NCBI GenBank assembly: GCA_026706385.1
Contig: JAPOYV010000023.1
Coordinates: forward strand, 1-54,650
DNA from: Gammaproteobacteria bacterium
GTDB lineage: Bacteria; Pseudomonadota; Gammaproteobacteria; Pseudomonadales; Azotimanducaceae
Direction: 5' to 3'
DNA: 54,650 bases
Part shown: positions 7,875 to 18,800 of the stretch, piece after piece
Numbering within the stretch: the stretch's first letter is position 1
How the letters are laid out: each line of letters starts with the position of its first letter
Notes under the pieces: model-generated
Database searches by the model: none
What the model saw: the letters and a program-made list of their open reading frames with translations, nothing else
What the model was told of the DNA's origin: nothing
Program-made: the position numbers and the translations under genes

Positions 7875-10800
7875 ATGGATTTCACGCTTGATAAGCGTCC
7901 CATTTGCGGCTTTTGCTTTGCAGCTTGCCTCGCCATACCCACTGTCGCCGTGACCGCGGCCGAGACGGAGAGCGCCATCGAAGAGGTTACCGTCACAGCG
8001 CAGCGGATCGAGGAGAGCGTCCAGGATGTGCCGATCGCGGTGACCGCGCTGACGGAGAACATCCTCGCCGACCGCCAGGTCATCAACCCCTCGGACCTAC
8101 AACTCAATGCCCCGAACGTGTCGTTCACCGCGACCAACTTCGGCGGATCCAGCTTCGGTATTCGAGGCATCGGTAACCTCGTCATCGGCCGCACGGGCGA
8201 GTCGGGCGTGTCCACGCACTGGAACGAGATCGCCGTCAACACGAACCTGAACGCGTTGGAGTTCTTCGACATGCAGCGCGTCGAGGTCCTTCGCGGCCCC
8301 CAGGGGACCCTGTATGGCCGGAATGCGACGGGCGGCGCGATCAATTTCGTGACGGCACCCGCGGAGCCCGGCCAGGTCGAGGGCTTCTTCGACCTCGAAT
8401 CGGGCGACTACCGGCACCAGCGCGTCAAGGGCGCGATCAACATCCCGTTCGGCGACGATGTCGCCCTGCGCCTGGCGGGCTACAGCCTGCGCCGCGACGG
8501 CTACATCACGAATCTGGCCTACGGCCAGGAGGACAGCGAGGGCCGGACGTTGCCGGGTATCGACAAGGACATCGACGGTCGCGACATCCTCGCCTTTCGG
8601 GGCACGCTCGGCTGGGACATCAACGACCGCGCAAGCGCCTGGCTGATGCTCAGCCGTTTCGCCGAGGACGATGACCGCGCCCGGATCACCAACCAGGTGT
8701 GCGAGCGCAACCGGCTGCCGACGACGGGCTGCCTGCCCGACGAGTTCGGCTGGGAACAGCCGCACCTCGGCACGACGACGGCTGGGATCTTCGCCGGTGC
8801 CAGCGGCGCGCTGCCGTTCGGCGTCGACGGTTCGGACCGCTCGCTGTACGACTATCCGCGACCGAGGATCAGGAATTTCCGGGAAATGCACACCGACTTC
8901 GAGCCGGTGTTCAAGAACGACGAGGACCTGGCGGCTTTCGGTTTCACCTACGAGTTCGACCGGTTCGACTTCAGCTTGATCGGTGCTGATATCTCGATCG
9001 AGTACCTGGCTCAGCAGGACTACCAGATGGACGTCGGCGCCAGCCTGAGTCCAACCCCGCAGAACCCGGCCGGCATCTGGCCGGTCTCACGCCCCGCCGG
9101 CGGCCCCGGTGCGGAGTGGATGTCGGACACCTGCAACTTGCGCGACGGCACCTCGGGCGTTCTCGGCGGGTGTATCCTCGGTACGCACCAGAACCGTGCT
9201 TTCGCGTTCGACCAACTCGACAACGACAGCGAGTACTGGACGGTCGAAGCGCGGTTGCGGTCGACGTTCGAAGGCCCCATGAACTTCCTGCTCGGGGCGA
9301 GCCAGTACGAGGGCCGGGCGCACGGCGCCTACTACGTGCTGGCCAACACGCTGGATCTGGTGACGCTGTACGGCTCCGCCGCGCTCAACGCGCCGCCGTT
9401 GTACCCGGGCTTCTTCATGAACACGAACAACCCCGACAGTGGGGCGCAGCAAGAAGGGACCGCCTTGTTCGGCGAGGTCTACTACGACTTCTCCGACCGG
9501 CTGCAGCTCACCGCGGGGCTACGCTTCAACCAGGACGACAAGGCCACCAGCGACACCAGCGTGCTGTTCAACTCGGCGGACGCCAACGCAGCCTTGGGCG
9601 GCGTGCTCGGGCCGGGTCGGGTCTGGATGCGCTCCGGGCTGTTCGGTGAGATGGTGGCGATCGCCAGCGGCACGGCGACCTCGATCAGCGAGAGTTCCAT
9701 GCGTCTGCTGGAGTTCTGGGACGCGGGCGCGATCTACGAGGCAAACGGGCCGACGGCGATCGGGCTGGTCGGCGCGCTCGGCGCGGCGCAACAGATCGGC
9801 GGTCTTTTGGCGACCGGCATGCTGCCGCTTGACCTGCTGCCGGCGACGCTGGCGAGCCTGCCGCTGCCACCGATTTTCCAAGCCACGGTTGGCGCGCTGC
9901 TATCCCAGGACCCGGCGGTGATCGGTGCCGATGCGGGACTTCAGGCAGGTGCCGCAGCATTCCGCACCATCGCCGGCGCGATCGGCCCGGTCCCCGGTTT
10001 CGGGGAGACGCGTTTCATCACGGGGAGCCCGACGACGGCGAACTGGGACAATGTCAGCGGCCGGTTCGGCTTCGACTATCGACTGTCGAACGACGTCCTG
10101 CTGTACGGTTTCTACAGCCGCGGCTTCAAGCCGGGTGGCTTCAACCCGGCCATCCCGCCGGCCTTCCAGGCGACCTCGGCCTTCACCTTCGACTCGGAGG
10201 AGGTGGACTCGTTCGAGGCCGGTGTCAAGTCCGTGCTGCTGGACGGTCGGCTGATGCTGAACGGCGCCGCCTTCATCTACGACTATTCGGGCCTGCAGGT
10301 GACCCGCATCCGCAACAACAGCTCGATCAACGACAACATCGACGCCAACCTGATGGGCCTGGAGGTCGAAGGGGTCTGGCGGCCCGAGGCCCTCCCGGGG
10401 CTTTCCGTCGACTTCGCCTACGGCTACCTGTCGAGCGAGGTGGATGGCTCGACGTCCATGGACCCGATCAACCGCACCGGCGGAAACCCGGACTACATCC
10501 TGCTCAACAACATCGATCCGGGATCCTCCACGGCGATCAACTACGTGGCGCGCGAGTCGCAGATCACCAACGAGGTGGTCCTGGCCGCGCTGCAGACCGG
10601 GGGCGCGCTGGATATCCGCAACGGCCAGACGATCGAATCCGTCTCCTACAACGCCAACGCCGCTGGCGTGTCCATCCCTGCCTATTTCTCGCGCACCTTC
10701 CTGAACGCCATGGGTGTCGAGACCCTCGACGGCGTACCGGTGAACCTCGACGGCAACCAACTGCCGAACGCGCCCGAACACACGTTCAGGCTGGGAATCG

Positions 10801-11108
10801 CGCATACCTGGAACGTGGCCGCGGGCGGCACGCTGACGGCTCGTTGGGACTGGTACCGGCAAACGGATTCCTACGCCCGCGAGTTCAACTCCCGGGGCGA
10901 CGAGATCGAGAGCTGGGGCCAACACAACGCGACGGCGATCTATGAGCGCAACAACACGACGGTGAAGCTCTGGGTGCGCAACGTGCGCAACGACGACAAC
11001 ATCACGGGCAAGTACGTCACCTCGGATACGTCGGGCTTCTTCCGCAATTACTTCCTGACCGAGCCGCGCATCTACGGGCTGTCGTTCAGGATGGACTTCG
11101 GCGACTGA
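7875..11108 (+). CDS. TonB-dependent outer-membrane receptor
   Basis: 1077 residues. ATG at 7875 follows AGGAGAG. A signal peptide covers about residues 1-30 (hydrophobic run ending VTAAE). EEVTVTAQR and VQDVPIAVTAL begin the plug, which continues through RGIG, VEVLRGPQGTLYGRNATGGA and NFVTA. The rest is a 22-strand-type barrel with the SRGFKPGGFNP and YLSSEV strands and a C-terminal RMDFGD. Two close cysteine pairs (about residues 276-287 and 418-435) probably form loop disulfides. Between about residues 590 and 712 there is a long Ala/Gly/Leu-rich segment where relatives usually have a short loop. Ligand unknown. The SNF2 gene starts just downstream on the same strand. Confidence 0.9.
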   Translation: MDFTLDKRPICGFCFAACLAIPTVAVTAAETESAIEEVTVTAQRIEESVQDVPIAVTALTENILADRQVINPSDLQLNAPNVSFTATNFGGSSFGIRGIGNLVIGRTGESGVSTHWNEIAVNTNLNALEFFDMQRVEVLRGPQGTLYGRNATGGAINFVTAPAEPGQVEGFFDLESGDYRHQRVKGAINIPFGDDVALRLAGYSLRRDGYITNLAYGQEDSEGRTLPGIDKDIDGRDILAFRGTLGWDINDRASAWLMLSRFAEDDDRARITNQVCERNRLPTTGCLPDEFGWEQPHLGTTTAGIFAGASGALPFGVDGSDRSLYDYPRPRIRNFREMHTDFEPVFKNDEDLAAFGFTYEFDRFDFSLIGADISIEYLAQQDYQMDVGASLSPTPQNPAGIWPVSRPAGGPGAEWMSDTCNLRDGTSGVLGGCILGTHQNRAFAFDQLDNDSEYWTVEARLRSTFEGPMNFLLGASQYEGRAHGAYYVLANTLDLVTLYGSAALNAPPLYPGFFMNTNNPDSGAQQEGTALFGEVYYDFSDRLQLTAGLRFNQDDKATSDTSVLFNSADANAALGGVLGPGRVWMRSGLFGEMVAIASGTATSISESSMRLLEFWDAGAIYEANGPTAIGLVGALGAAQQIGGLLATGMLPLDLLPATLASLPLPPIFQATVGALLSQDPAVIGADAGLQAGAAAFRTIAGAIGPVPGFGETRFITGSPTTANWDNVSGRFGFDYRLSNDVLLYGFYSRGFKPGGFNPAIPPAFQATSAFTFDSEEVDSFEAGVKSVLLDGRLMLNGAAFIYDYSGLQVTRIRNNSSINDNIDANLMGLEVEGVWRPEALPGLSVDFAYGYLSSEVDGSTSMDPINRTGGNPDYILLNNIDPGSSTAINYVARESQITNEVVLAALQTGGALDIRNGQTIESVSYNANAAGVSIPAYFSRTFLNAMGVETLDGVPVNLDGNQLPNAPEHTFRLGIAHTWNVAAGGTLTARWDWYRQTDSYAREFNSRGDEIESWGQHNATAIYERNNTTVKLWVRNVRNDDNITGKYVTSDTSGFFRNYFLTEPRIYGLSFRMDFGD

Positions 11109-11115
11109 CGACGCG

Positions 11116-12948
11116 TTGGTCATTCCGGGGCCGCTGATCCGGTCGGACCGCACTTCGAGCGGTCCGGCCCGATCGGGTGCCGTGGTCAAGGCGGGCGTGG
11201 AGTCCCGTGCCCGGGCGATTGCCGACGGGCTCTATCCGCACCAGGTCGAGGGTGTTGCGTTCCTGCTCGGTCGCCGTCGGGCGATCCTCGCTGACGACAT
11301 GGGGCTCGGCAAAACCCGGCAATCGGTCATCGCCCTCACGGTGGCGGAGCCGGTCGGCCCCTATCTCGTGGTGTGTCCGGCATCCGTCAAACACAATTGG
11401 GCGCGGGAAATCCACCTGGCGCTGACCGATGCGGCTGTCCACGTCGTCGGCCCGGCGCCGTTGCCGCCAGCGGGGTTTGCGGGCTGGACGATCATCAACT
11501 ACGACCTCCTGAAGCGCCACGTCGACGGGCTTCTCGCGGTCCCTTATACGGGGCTGGTGTTCGACGAAGGCCACTACATCAAGAACCACCGGTCGCAGCG
11601 CAGCCGCCTGTCGCGGCGGTTGGTCACGGAGGGTGCGGCCTACGTGGAGCGAGACGCGGAGCCGGCGGTGCACGTCTTGACCGGCACGCCGCTGACCAAT
11701 CGACCGCGAGACCTGTTTCCGCTGCTGCAACTGGTCGGCCATTCCCTGGGACAGAGCTTCCTCGCCTTCGCCAAGCGCTACTGCGACGGGCACAAGAACG
11801 ACTACGGGTACTGGATGACCAACGGCGTCAGTAACGCCGCCGAACTGTCCGTCCAATTGCAGGGGATCATGCTCCGGCGGAGCAAGGACGAAACGCTGGA
11901 TCTGCCGCCGAAGCAGCGCACCTGGATCGACGTGGACGTCGACGAGGAGGTACGGGAGCGTCTCAACGAGGCCGTGGCGGGGTTCATGCAGGAGGAGCGC
12001 AACGCCCGTGGCGGGCGGCTAGGTATCGCCATGATGTCCGGCGCGCGTCGACGCCTGGCGGTCGCCAAGGTGCCGGTCACGCTCGAGTATGTGCAGGGGG
12101 CGGTCGAGCAGGGCGAGAAGGTGATCCTGTATTCCTGCTTCACCCATGCGACCCGCCGCTTCGCACGCGCCCTGGGCGACCAAGCGGTGACGGTGACCGG
12201 CGAGGTGCCGACCGCGAAGCGTCAGGCCTTGGTGGATCGGTTTCAGAACGACGACGCGATACGCGTCTTCATCGGCCAGATCCACGCCGCCGGCGTCGGC
12301 ATCAACCTCACCGCGGGCCGCTTGGTGGTGTTCAACGACCTCGACTGGGTGCCGGCCAATCATTGGCAGGCAGAGGACCGCGCGCACCGCATCGGTCAGG
12401 GGGGCACGGTCAATGTCACCTACATGGTGGCGCGGGGAACGCTGGAGGAGTTCGTGCGCACGGTGCTCGAGAGGAAGTCGCAACTCATCGACGACGTCGT
12501 GGAGGGCAGAGCGCTCGGTGACGGCATGGAGGGCGACGTGCTTAGCGAGTTGCGCCGCCTGCTGGCACACCTCGACGATACCCTGACGGGTCAGGCGCTG
12601 GTCGACGCCGACCCCGCTACCGTCGAGGCCACCTTGCGCGCGGCGAGCGAACGTTACCTTGCCGAGCACACCGCGCAGATGACCGCCGCCGCCCAGCGCG
12701 AACTGAAACCCGTTTCGGACAGTGCCATCCGCGCCCTCGCTGCCGTGCTGACCGGGCCTGAGCAAGTGGTTTACAGCATCACGAGTTCCAGTGGGCGCAG
12801 CGCCTACCGGCTGGAAGTCGAGGGCGCCGACATCACGTGCGACTGCAAGGGTTTTGCCTACCGTGGCATGTGCCGACACGCCCGGACCCTCAAAGACGCC
12901 CTGGCGACCGGCAAGCCCGTCCCCCCAGAGTACCGCCGGGTGGCCTAG
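11116..12948 (+). CDS. SNF2-family DEAD/DEAH helicase with C-terminal SWIM zinc finger
   Basis: About 610 residues if the TTG at 11116 is used; GTG codons at 11182 and 11194 are alternatives and no site has a clear ribosome-binding sequence. The order is YPHQVEGVAFL (Q motif), DDMGLGKT (Walker A), a DEGH Walker B, LTGTPLTN, then a second RecA domain with the INLTAG motif and QAEDRAHRIGQ (motif VI). This is the SMARCAL1-like branch of SNF2 ATPases, which translocate on DNA. The last 60 residues carry CDCKGFAYRGMCRH, a complete SWIM motif (CxC...CxH) for nucleic-acid or protein binding. Starting eight bases after the receptor stop may be chance packing. Confidence 0.85.
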   Translation: MVIPGPLIRSDRTSSGPARSGAVVKAGVESRARAIADGLYPHQVEGVAFLLGRRRAILADDMGLGKTRQSVIALTVAEPVGPYLVVCPASVKHNWAREIHLALTDAAVHVVGPAPLPPAGFAGWTIINYDLLKRHVDGLLAVPYTGLVFDEGHYIKNHRSQRSRLSRRLVTEGAAYVERDAEPAVHVLTGTPLTNRPRDLFPLLQLVGHSLGQSFLAFAKRYCDGHKNDYGYWMTNGVSNAAELSVQLQGIMLRRSKDETLDLPPKQRTWIDVDVDEEVRERLNEAVAGFMQEERNARGGRLGIAMMSGARRRLAVAKVPVTLEYVQGAVEQGEKVILYSCFTHATRRFARALGDQAVTVTGEVPTAKRQALVDRFQNDDAIRVFIGQIHAAGVGINLTAGRLVVFNDLDWVPANHWQAEDRAHRIGQGGTVNVTYMVARGTLEEFVRTVLERKSQLIDDVVEGRALGDGMEGDVLSELRRLLAHLDDTLTGQALVDADPATVEATLRAASERYLAEHTAQMTAAAQRELKPVSDSAIRALAAVLTGPEQVVYSITSSSGRSAYRLEVEGADITCDCKGFAYRGMCRHARTLKDALATGKPVPPEYRRVA

Positions 12949-12994
12949 GGTGCGCGGACGTCCTCGGCCGCATCCCAACACCGACACCGCGCCA

Positions 12995-13393
12995 TCACGC
13001 TGCCGGCTGCTCGTCTTCCCAAGGGTCGTGCGTGCCGAAATTCCACAGGTTGCCTTCTGGGTCACGACACGCGTAGAGACGTCCCCCGAAGGCGAAGTCG
13101 TGCGGCTCCAAGACCACCTGCGCGCCGGCCGCCGCCGCCCTGGCGTGGTGGGTGTCCACGTCCGCGACCCGCACGAGCATCTGCACCGGCCCGAACTCGT
13201 CGTCGCGGGCGGTGGCCAGCATGACCATGGCGTTGCCGAAGGTCAGCCGGGCATGCGCGATGCCACCCTCGGCGTCCGGCACCACGAAGCGCCGTTCGAA
13301 CCCGAACGCGGCGCAGAGCCAATCCAGCGCGGCAGGCGCGTCGTGGTAGCGCAGCGACGGAATGATGTCGGCGCGTTGGTCCCTTGTTGGCAT
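12995..13393 (-). CDS. VOC family protein (glyoxalase/bleomycin-resistance fold)
   Basis: 132 residues, one VOC module pair. AGGAGAACGAC precedes the ATG at 13393. The sequence follows the family pattern: IPSLRYHDAPAALDWLCAAFGF at the start, a central VRVADVDTHHARA helix, and a C-terminal YACRDPEGNLWNFGTH strand with the usual DPEGN turn. Members are small dimeric metal enzymes or drug-binding proteins in the cytoplasm; the specific reaction is unknown. It lies 42 bases downstream of pbpC on the same strand and may be co-transcribed with it. Confidence 0.85.
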   Translation of the reverse strand: MPTRDQRADIIPSLRYHDAPAALDWLCAAFGFERRFVVPDAEGGIAHARLTFGNAMVMLATARDDEFGPVQMLVRVADVDTHHARAAAAGAQVVLEPHDFAFGGRLYACRDPEGNLWNFGTHDPWEDEQPAA

Positions 13394-13435
13394 GTCGTTC
13401 TCCTGCGTTTGCGCAATCGGGCGTTGGTGGCCCCG

Positions 13436-15817
13436 CTAGCCCGGCGTTAGGGCGGGCGCTGCAGCCACTTGCACGGCCACCGCGTCTGCCCGCCCCAAGT
13501 CGTCCACCACGCGCACGGTGAAGCGTCCGGCCCGAGGTGTCCAGAACCGGTCATCGCCCGGCGCGGCGGTCGCCACCAGACGGTCGTCGACGAACCAGTA
13601 GAGTGCCTTGGCGTCGCCGTCCGCGACCGCGGACAACGGCACCTCGGCCTGTTTCGCGCCGGTCGGGGTAGCGTGGTAGACCAAGGCCGGTTGCGGTGAA
13701 CGAATGCGTGGCGACAGACCTACGGCGGATGTCTCGTCTAGCCCGCACTCGGGCGACCAGGGCGGCGGCGAACGGATGGCGATGCCGGCACGGCGAATGA
13801 CAGTACGCAGGTTCGAGGGCCAGAACTCGAAGACCTGTTGCACGGTGTCGGCGGCGGTACGGCAACTGCGGAGCCCGGTGTCGACGTCCACCGCTACGGC
13901 GCGATGGATCGTAGACACTTTGATCGGCGACACGCCGGGGATGAACCAGGACGGCCTCGTGCTCGGACAGTGGGGGCCGGGCAGGTCGCCTGTGGTTGCG
14001 CAGACCTCGACGCGACGCAGGTTGAGCCCGCTTGGGCTCCGTGCGACTTGACCGCCGTCGTCGTCCGCGTCCAGGCTGTCGGCGATCGCGAAGAAAAGCG
14101 GGCCGGCCGCCTCCCGTCCCACCAACGCCGGATTGCCGCTGCCGTCGAAGTTGCCGACCCACACCGCCAGTACGTAGCGGCCGAAGACCCCGACGCTCCA
14201 CGCGTCCCTGAAGCCGTACGAGGTGCCGGTCTTCCAGGCGATTGCCGATCGGCGGTCGTCGGCAAGTACGGGGGCGTCGGGCCTCGGTACGTCGCGCAGC
14301 ATGTCGAGCACGAGGAAGCTCGCTTCCGGGCTCAGCAACCGCGTGGGCTGCGCCATGGCGACACCCGCGTCGGCCTGGACGGTGACGCCTCGCCACAGTC
14401 CGCCGCTCGCCATCGTGGCGTAGAGTTGAACCAACTCCTCCATGGTCATCTCGTTGCCGCCGAGCGCCAGGGCCAAACCGTAGTCGCTGGCCGGGCGGAG
14501 TCCGCCGACCCGGGCCTGATCGAGAAGGGCCCGGAACCGTTCCACGCCCAGATTCGCAAGCAGTCGGACCGCCGGAACGTTTCGGCTATGGATCAATGCG
14601 TCCCGGGCGAACACGGGACCGAGGAAGCCGCGGTCGAAGTTCTCCGGGGTGAACGAAGCGTAACGCTCGGGCGCATCCTCGAGCAGCGTCATCGGGTGGA
14701 TGAGGCCTGTGTCCAGGGCCGAAGCGTAAAGCAGGGGCTTGAGCGTCGAACCCGGCGAGCGCCGCGCCCGGACGCCGTTGACCTGGCCCGCGATCTCGAC
14801 GTCGAAGAATCCGGCCGATCCGACCAGTGCCAGCACTTCCATGCTGCGATGGTCGATGAGCATCGCGGCGGCGTTGGCGATGCCGTCGGCGCGCCGCAGG
14901 TTCAGGTGGTCGCGGATGCGCCTTTCCACGAGCCGCTGCGTGTCCAGGTTCAGAGTCGTCCGGATTACCGACGCGTGGCCCGGCGGCACGTGGTCGCGGA
15001 CGAAGTGCGGGGCGTGGGAAGGCAAGGCGGAGGACGGTCGGAACGTGGGTACGAGGTGAGCCCGGGCCATGGTCTCGGCATCGGGCTCGGCTCGCTGCGA
15101 CCAAGCTTCGAGGAGCCGGGCGCGGGCGTCGAGAAGCCCGGTCCGGCCTGCTGCCGTGACCGGGAAGCGCGCAGAGGGATTCTGGGGGACGACGGCGAGG
15201 GCGAACGCTTCACCGCGACCGAGGGTGCTGGCCGGTTTGTCGAAGTAGATGCGACTCGCTGTCCCGACGCCCTCGATGTTGCCGCCGTAGGGTGCCAGGT
15301 TCAGGTACGCCTCCAGAATCTCGGCCTTGTCGTAGTGGCGCTCGAGTTGCACGGCGCGGAATGACTGGTGCAGCTTGCCACGTGGCGTCCGGGTGTCCAT
15401 GCCGAACCGTAGCCGGGCTAGCTGCATGGTGATCGTCGAACCGCCGACGACCCGTGTGCGCCTGAGGTAGGTCGTCCACGCCGCGCGCACCAGGGCCAAC
15501 GGATCGACTCCCGGGTGGCGGTAGAAGCGACGGTCTTCGTAGAGCAGCGTCGCGTCGATCATCGCCGGCGCAATGTCGTCAAGCGGCGTGAACAGGCGAT
15601 ACCGTCCGTCGGCTGCGGGGTTGAGCTTCAACGGCTGTCCGTCGCGGGCCAGCACCAGCGTCGAGAATGTCTGGCCGTCGTAGAGCGCCGGCTTGGGCAA
15701 GGCGAACCACGCCATCAAGCCAGCCAGCAGGCACGCCACCGTGACCAGGAACACGCGCTTGGCTCGTCGGGTCGTGGCGGTCTCCCGCAGGCGCCTGCTC
15801 GTCGTAGCGCGGCTCAT
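13436..15817 (-). CDS. pbpC: Penicillin-binding protein 1C
   Basis: 793 residues. A bifunctional peptidoglycan synthase anchored by one membrane segment at about residues 22-41. The glycosyltransferase domain shows LLYEDRRFYRHPGVDP with its catalytic glutamate, GGSTITMQLARL and a NLAPYGGNIEG stretch. The transpeptidase domain has SPGSTLKPLLY (SxxK), SRN and KTGTSYGFRDAW. The last 100 residues form the BiPBP_C domain specific to PBP1C. The ATG at 15817 overlaps the stop of the alpha-2-macroglobulin gene (ATGA), the usual arrangement, in which the macroglobulin is thought to guard the envelope while PBP1C repairs peptidoglycan. Confidence 0.95.
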   Translation of the reverse strand: MSRATTSRRLRETATTRRAKRVFLVTVACLLAGLMAWFALPKPALYDGQTFSTLVLARDGQPLKLNPAADGRYRLFTPLDDIAPAMIDATLLYEDRRFYRHPGVDPLALVRAAWTTYLRRTRVVGGSTITMQLARLRFGMDTRTPRGKLHQSFRAVQLERHYDKAEILEAYLNLAPYGGNIEGVGTASRIYFDKPASTLGRGEAFALAVVPQNPSARFPVTAAGRTGLLDARARLLEAWSQRAEPDAETMARAHLVPTFRPSSALPSHAPHFVRDHVPPGHASVIRTTLNLDTQRLVERRIRDHLNLRRADGIANAAAMLIDHRSMEVLALVGSAGFFDVEIAGQVNGVRARRSPGSTLKPLLYASALDTGLIHPMTLLEDAPERYASFTPENFDRGFLGPVFARDALIHSRNVPAVRLLANLGVERFRALLDQARVGGLRPASDYGLALALGGNEMTMEELVQLYATMASGGLWRGVTVQADAGVAMAQPTRLLSPEASFLVLDMLRDVPRPDAPVLADDRRSAIAWKTGTSYGFRDAWSVGVFGRYVLAVWVGNFDGSGNPALVGREAAGPLFFAIADSLDADDDGGQVARSPSGLNLRRVEVCATTGDLPGPHCPSTRPSWFIPGVSPIKVSTIHRAVAVDVDTGLRSCRTAADTVQQVFEFWPSNLRTVIRRAGIAIRSPPPWSPECGLDETSAVGLSPRIRSPQPALVYHATPTGAKQAEVPLSAVADGDAKALYWFVDDRLVATAAPGDDRFWTPRAGRFTVRVVDDLGRADAVAVQVAAAPALTPG

Positions 15818-18800
15818 GCGCCGGTCACGATCAGCGTCCCGGGTGCCGAGTGCCCGCGCACGCCGCGGTGGTACATGGCTGCCGCGTGCGCACCGGGGGC
15901 TCGGTACTGGCCGGGGTTGGTCGCCTTCACGCGGTAGCGCACTTCGGTGACGCGCTCGTCGAACGACCCGTAGAGCACCAGCCGGTCCTCACGCACGTCA
16001 CGGTAGTCGGCGGACCATGGGCCGTAGCGCGCCCGCACCGACTCGGACACGATCTCGAAACCTCCCGGCAGCAGGTCGGTGACGGCAACGTTGGCGATCC
16101 GGGGGCCTTGCGTGCGGACACGAAGCCTCACGGTGAGTTCGTCGCCGACCCGGATCGCCTCGACCGGCTCGCCCTCGGCATCGAGGTAGGCGCGGTCGAC
16201 CTCGATGCCGGCGGCAAGAGCCCGTGACGGCGGCTCGATATCGAAACCGGACTCGCTGACCGTGTAGTAGAGGCCGCCGACGGATGGCATTTCGATGTGG
16301 AGCCGCTCGACCCCCACGGGGACAGACGCGCGTGCGAACGGACCCGTCGCAACATGCTGCAAGGCGGTCGGATCATCGTCGGCGACGAGCGCGGGTGTCG
16401 CCAGGTCGCCTTTGCCCGCGACGGAGCGGTGGATCTCGCCCAGGGCGAGGACCGTATAGGCAGCCGACAGCGTATTGAAGCGGTTCTGGAAGACCGGCTC
16501 GACGAGCCGGTGCACGCTATCACCGTCGATCTCGGCCAGGCGTTCGGGAAAGTGACGCGCGATGAGGTAGACGTACTGGGCGTCCCGGCCGAGACGCGTG
16601 TCGAAGTCGGTGTCGGCTGAGGACGAGTCGGCGAACCGGTAGCCGCCGATCAGTCTGCGGGCCAAGGCATGGTTGCGCAGCAGGGCATGGCTCGCCGCCA
16701 TGTAGGTACTCGTGAGATCACCACGCCAAGCGTCCTCGAATCTTGCCTGCAGTCCGCCTTGCAAGGCGTCCAGATCGTTGGTCGTAACCCGTCCCCGCCG
16801 TGTCAAGAGGTAGATCGCGTAGGCGCGGGTCCGGGCGTCGGCGAGGCCGAAGTCGCCCAAGGCGCCACGGTCGGCTTGCGCGAGGCGCCGCAGGTAGCTG
16901 GTCGCGCGGTTGCCGATGTCGGTGGGTACCGGCAGGCCGAGGTCGCGGGCGTCGGTGAGGAAATGGGCTACGTAGACCGAGGCGAACGGTGCGGGCTCGC
17001 TCGCCGTCACCCAGAACCGGAAGCCGCCACTGGCATCCTGGCGCGGGCGGAGTTTCTCGATCGTCGCGCGGAACAGCTCGCGATACTGCGCTTGGTCGAT
17101 GCCGAACGACGGTGCCCGCAGGAGGCCGAGTTGCGGAAACGCCTTGCTGACGATCTGTTCGACGCAGGCGTGCGGAAACCCTTCGAGATACGCCAACAGC
17201 CCGTCGGCGAGCGCCAGTGGACTTGCCGAAGCCGTGACAAGGCGATCCGCGAATTCCTCGAACAGGCGGCGCGGAAGGGAGACGACGGCATCGCCATCGG
17301 CTTCGAAACCGGATACGACGGTGGTTTGGAATGGTGCGGCGGGACGCACGGACATCGTCGCCGTGCGTTCTACGCTGGTATCGCCGACGCGCGCAGTCAG
17401 TTTCACCGTCGCCGCCCCGGGTGTTGCCGCGGCGCGCAGGCGGAAGGACGTGCGGCCTTCGTCGCCTTCCGAGATGGCGAGGGTGTCCGACAAGTCGCTT
17501 AACCCCGCGAGCCGTGACCCTAGCCCGGCCGTCACCGTCACTTGCGCAGCGGGACCCGAGCCCTCGACGTTGTTGGCGACACCGACCGCGAGTTCGAAAA
17601 CGTCGTCCGGTGCGACGGCAAGGGGCAGGTTTGGCGTCACGACCACGGGTCCGCGAACCGTCACCGGGACTGAATTGGCACCGAGCCGCTCCTCGGCAAC
17701 GCCGACGGCCATCACGCGCAGTTCGCCGTTGAAGTAGTCGGGGATGGCAACGTCGACCTCGCGCCTCTCCGGCCCCGCTTCCCGGATCCCGAACCAGAAC
17801 GCCACTGGAGGCTCGGAGCGACGCCGGAAGGGGTTGAGGTTGGCGCCGAGGAACCGGGAGACGTCTCCACCACCGGGCGCTGCCACGCTGCGCAGCACGT
17901 CGTAGTCCGGCAGGATCAGATCGACCATCTGGTGGGTGTCGACCTGTAGCGCCTTCTTGTTGAGGAACGCCGAAAGCGGATTCGGCGTGGCGTAGTTGGC
18001 AACCTGCAGAATCCCCTCGTCCACCGCGAACAGGGCGATCCGTGACGGGGCTGATGCCGCGTAGCCGATGCGCAGGCGACCGCCGGGTCGAATGCGCTTC
18101 GGGGCTTCGAGGGCAATGTCGAGTCGGCGGGCGTCCGGGTTGATCGCGAACGGCGCGACCGCGTAGCTCAAGGGACTGACGAAAATCTCCTCGTCGTCGA
18201 TGTCGCGCACGAAAGCTACGCTCAGGTAGGCATTCCCCTCCAAGTCGCCCGGTACGCGGATGCGTGCCACGGCTTGGTTGGTGTGCGAGCGAAACCACTT
18301 GAAGGCATAGACCCGGTCTCGCTCGATGGTGACGAGGCCCGTGCCCGCGTAGGGGGCGGTGATCTCAAGCGCGATGTCGTCGCCCGGGCGGTATTCGCGA
18401 CGGTCGATCTTCAGGTCGAGTTCAGCGTCGCGCTCCAGGTTGCCTGCGAGGTTGGCGCCGCCCGCCACGACGAACTCGGTTCGGCAGAGCCTCGTGCCGT
18501 CGGCATCGACGATGTCGAGCGCGAAGCGCCCCGGCGTCGAAGTCGGCAGGACGTGGTCGGCACCGTTGGCAGGGAGTGCGAAGGGCACCCGTTCTTGCTC
18601 CGTCTCCTTGATCACGGATTGGTAGGCGAACGTGCCGTTCGGCCGCTTGACCAGCGTCGACACGTAGCGCCGCTCGACCAGGACGGCCGTGAGGCCGTCC
18701 AGCGCCACGGGCTCGAGAACCCGGTCGATTGCGAGGAAACTCAATGTGCGCGCGCCGTTGTGCGCGATGAAGTCCAGGTCGCCGTCCGCCTTGTAGCCGA

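Noticed and set aside
9900-11189. 429-codon open frame on the minus strand across the TonB receptor gene
   Set aside because: It is antisense to a well-supported receptor, and its product has no recognisable domain. Long shadow frames are expected in GC-rich DNA.
11116-12948. SNF2 helicase as part of an anti-phage system
   Set aside because: No methylase, nuclease or other defence gene lies beside it; its neighbours are a TonB receptor and a VOC protein.
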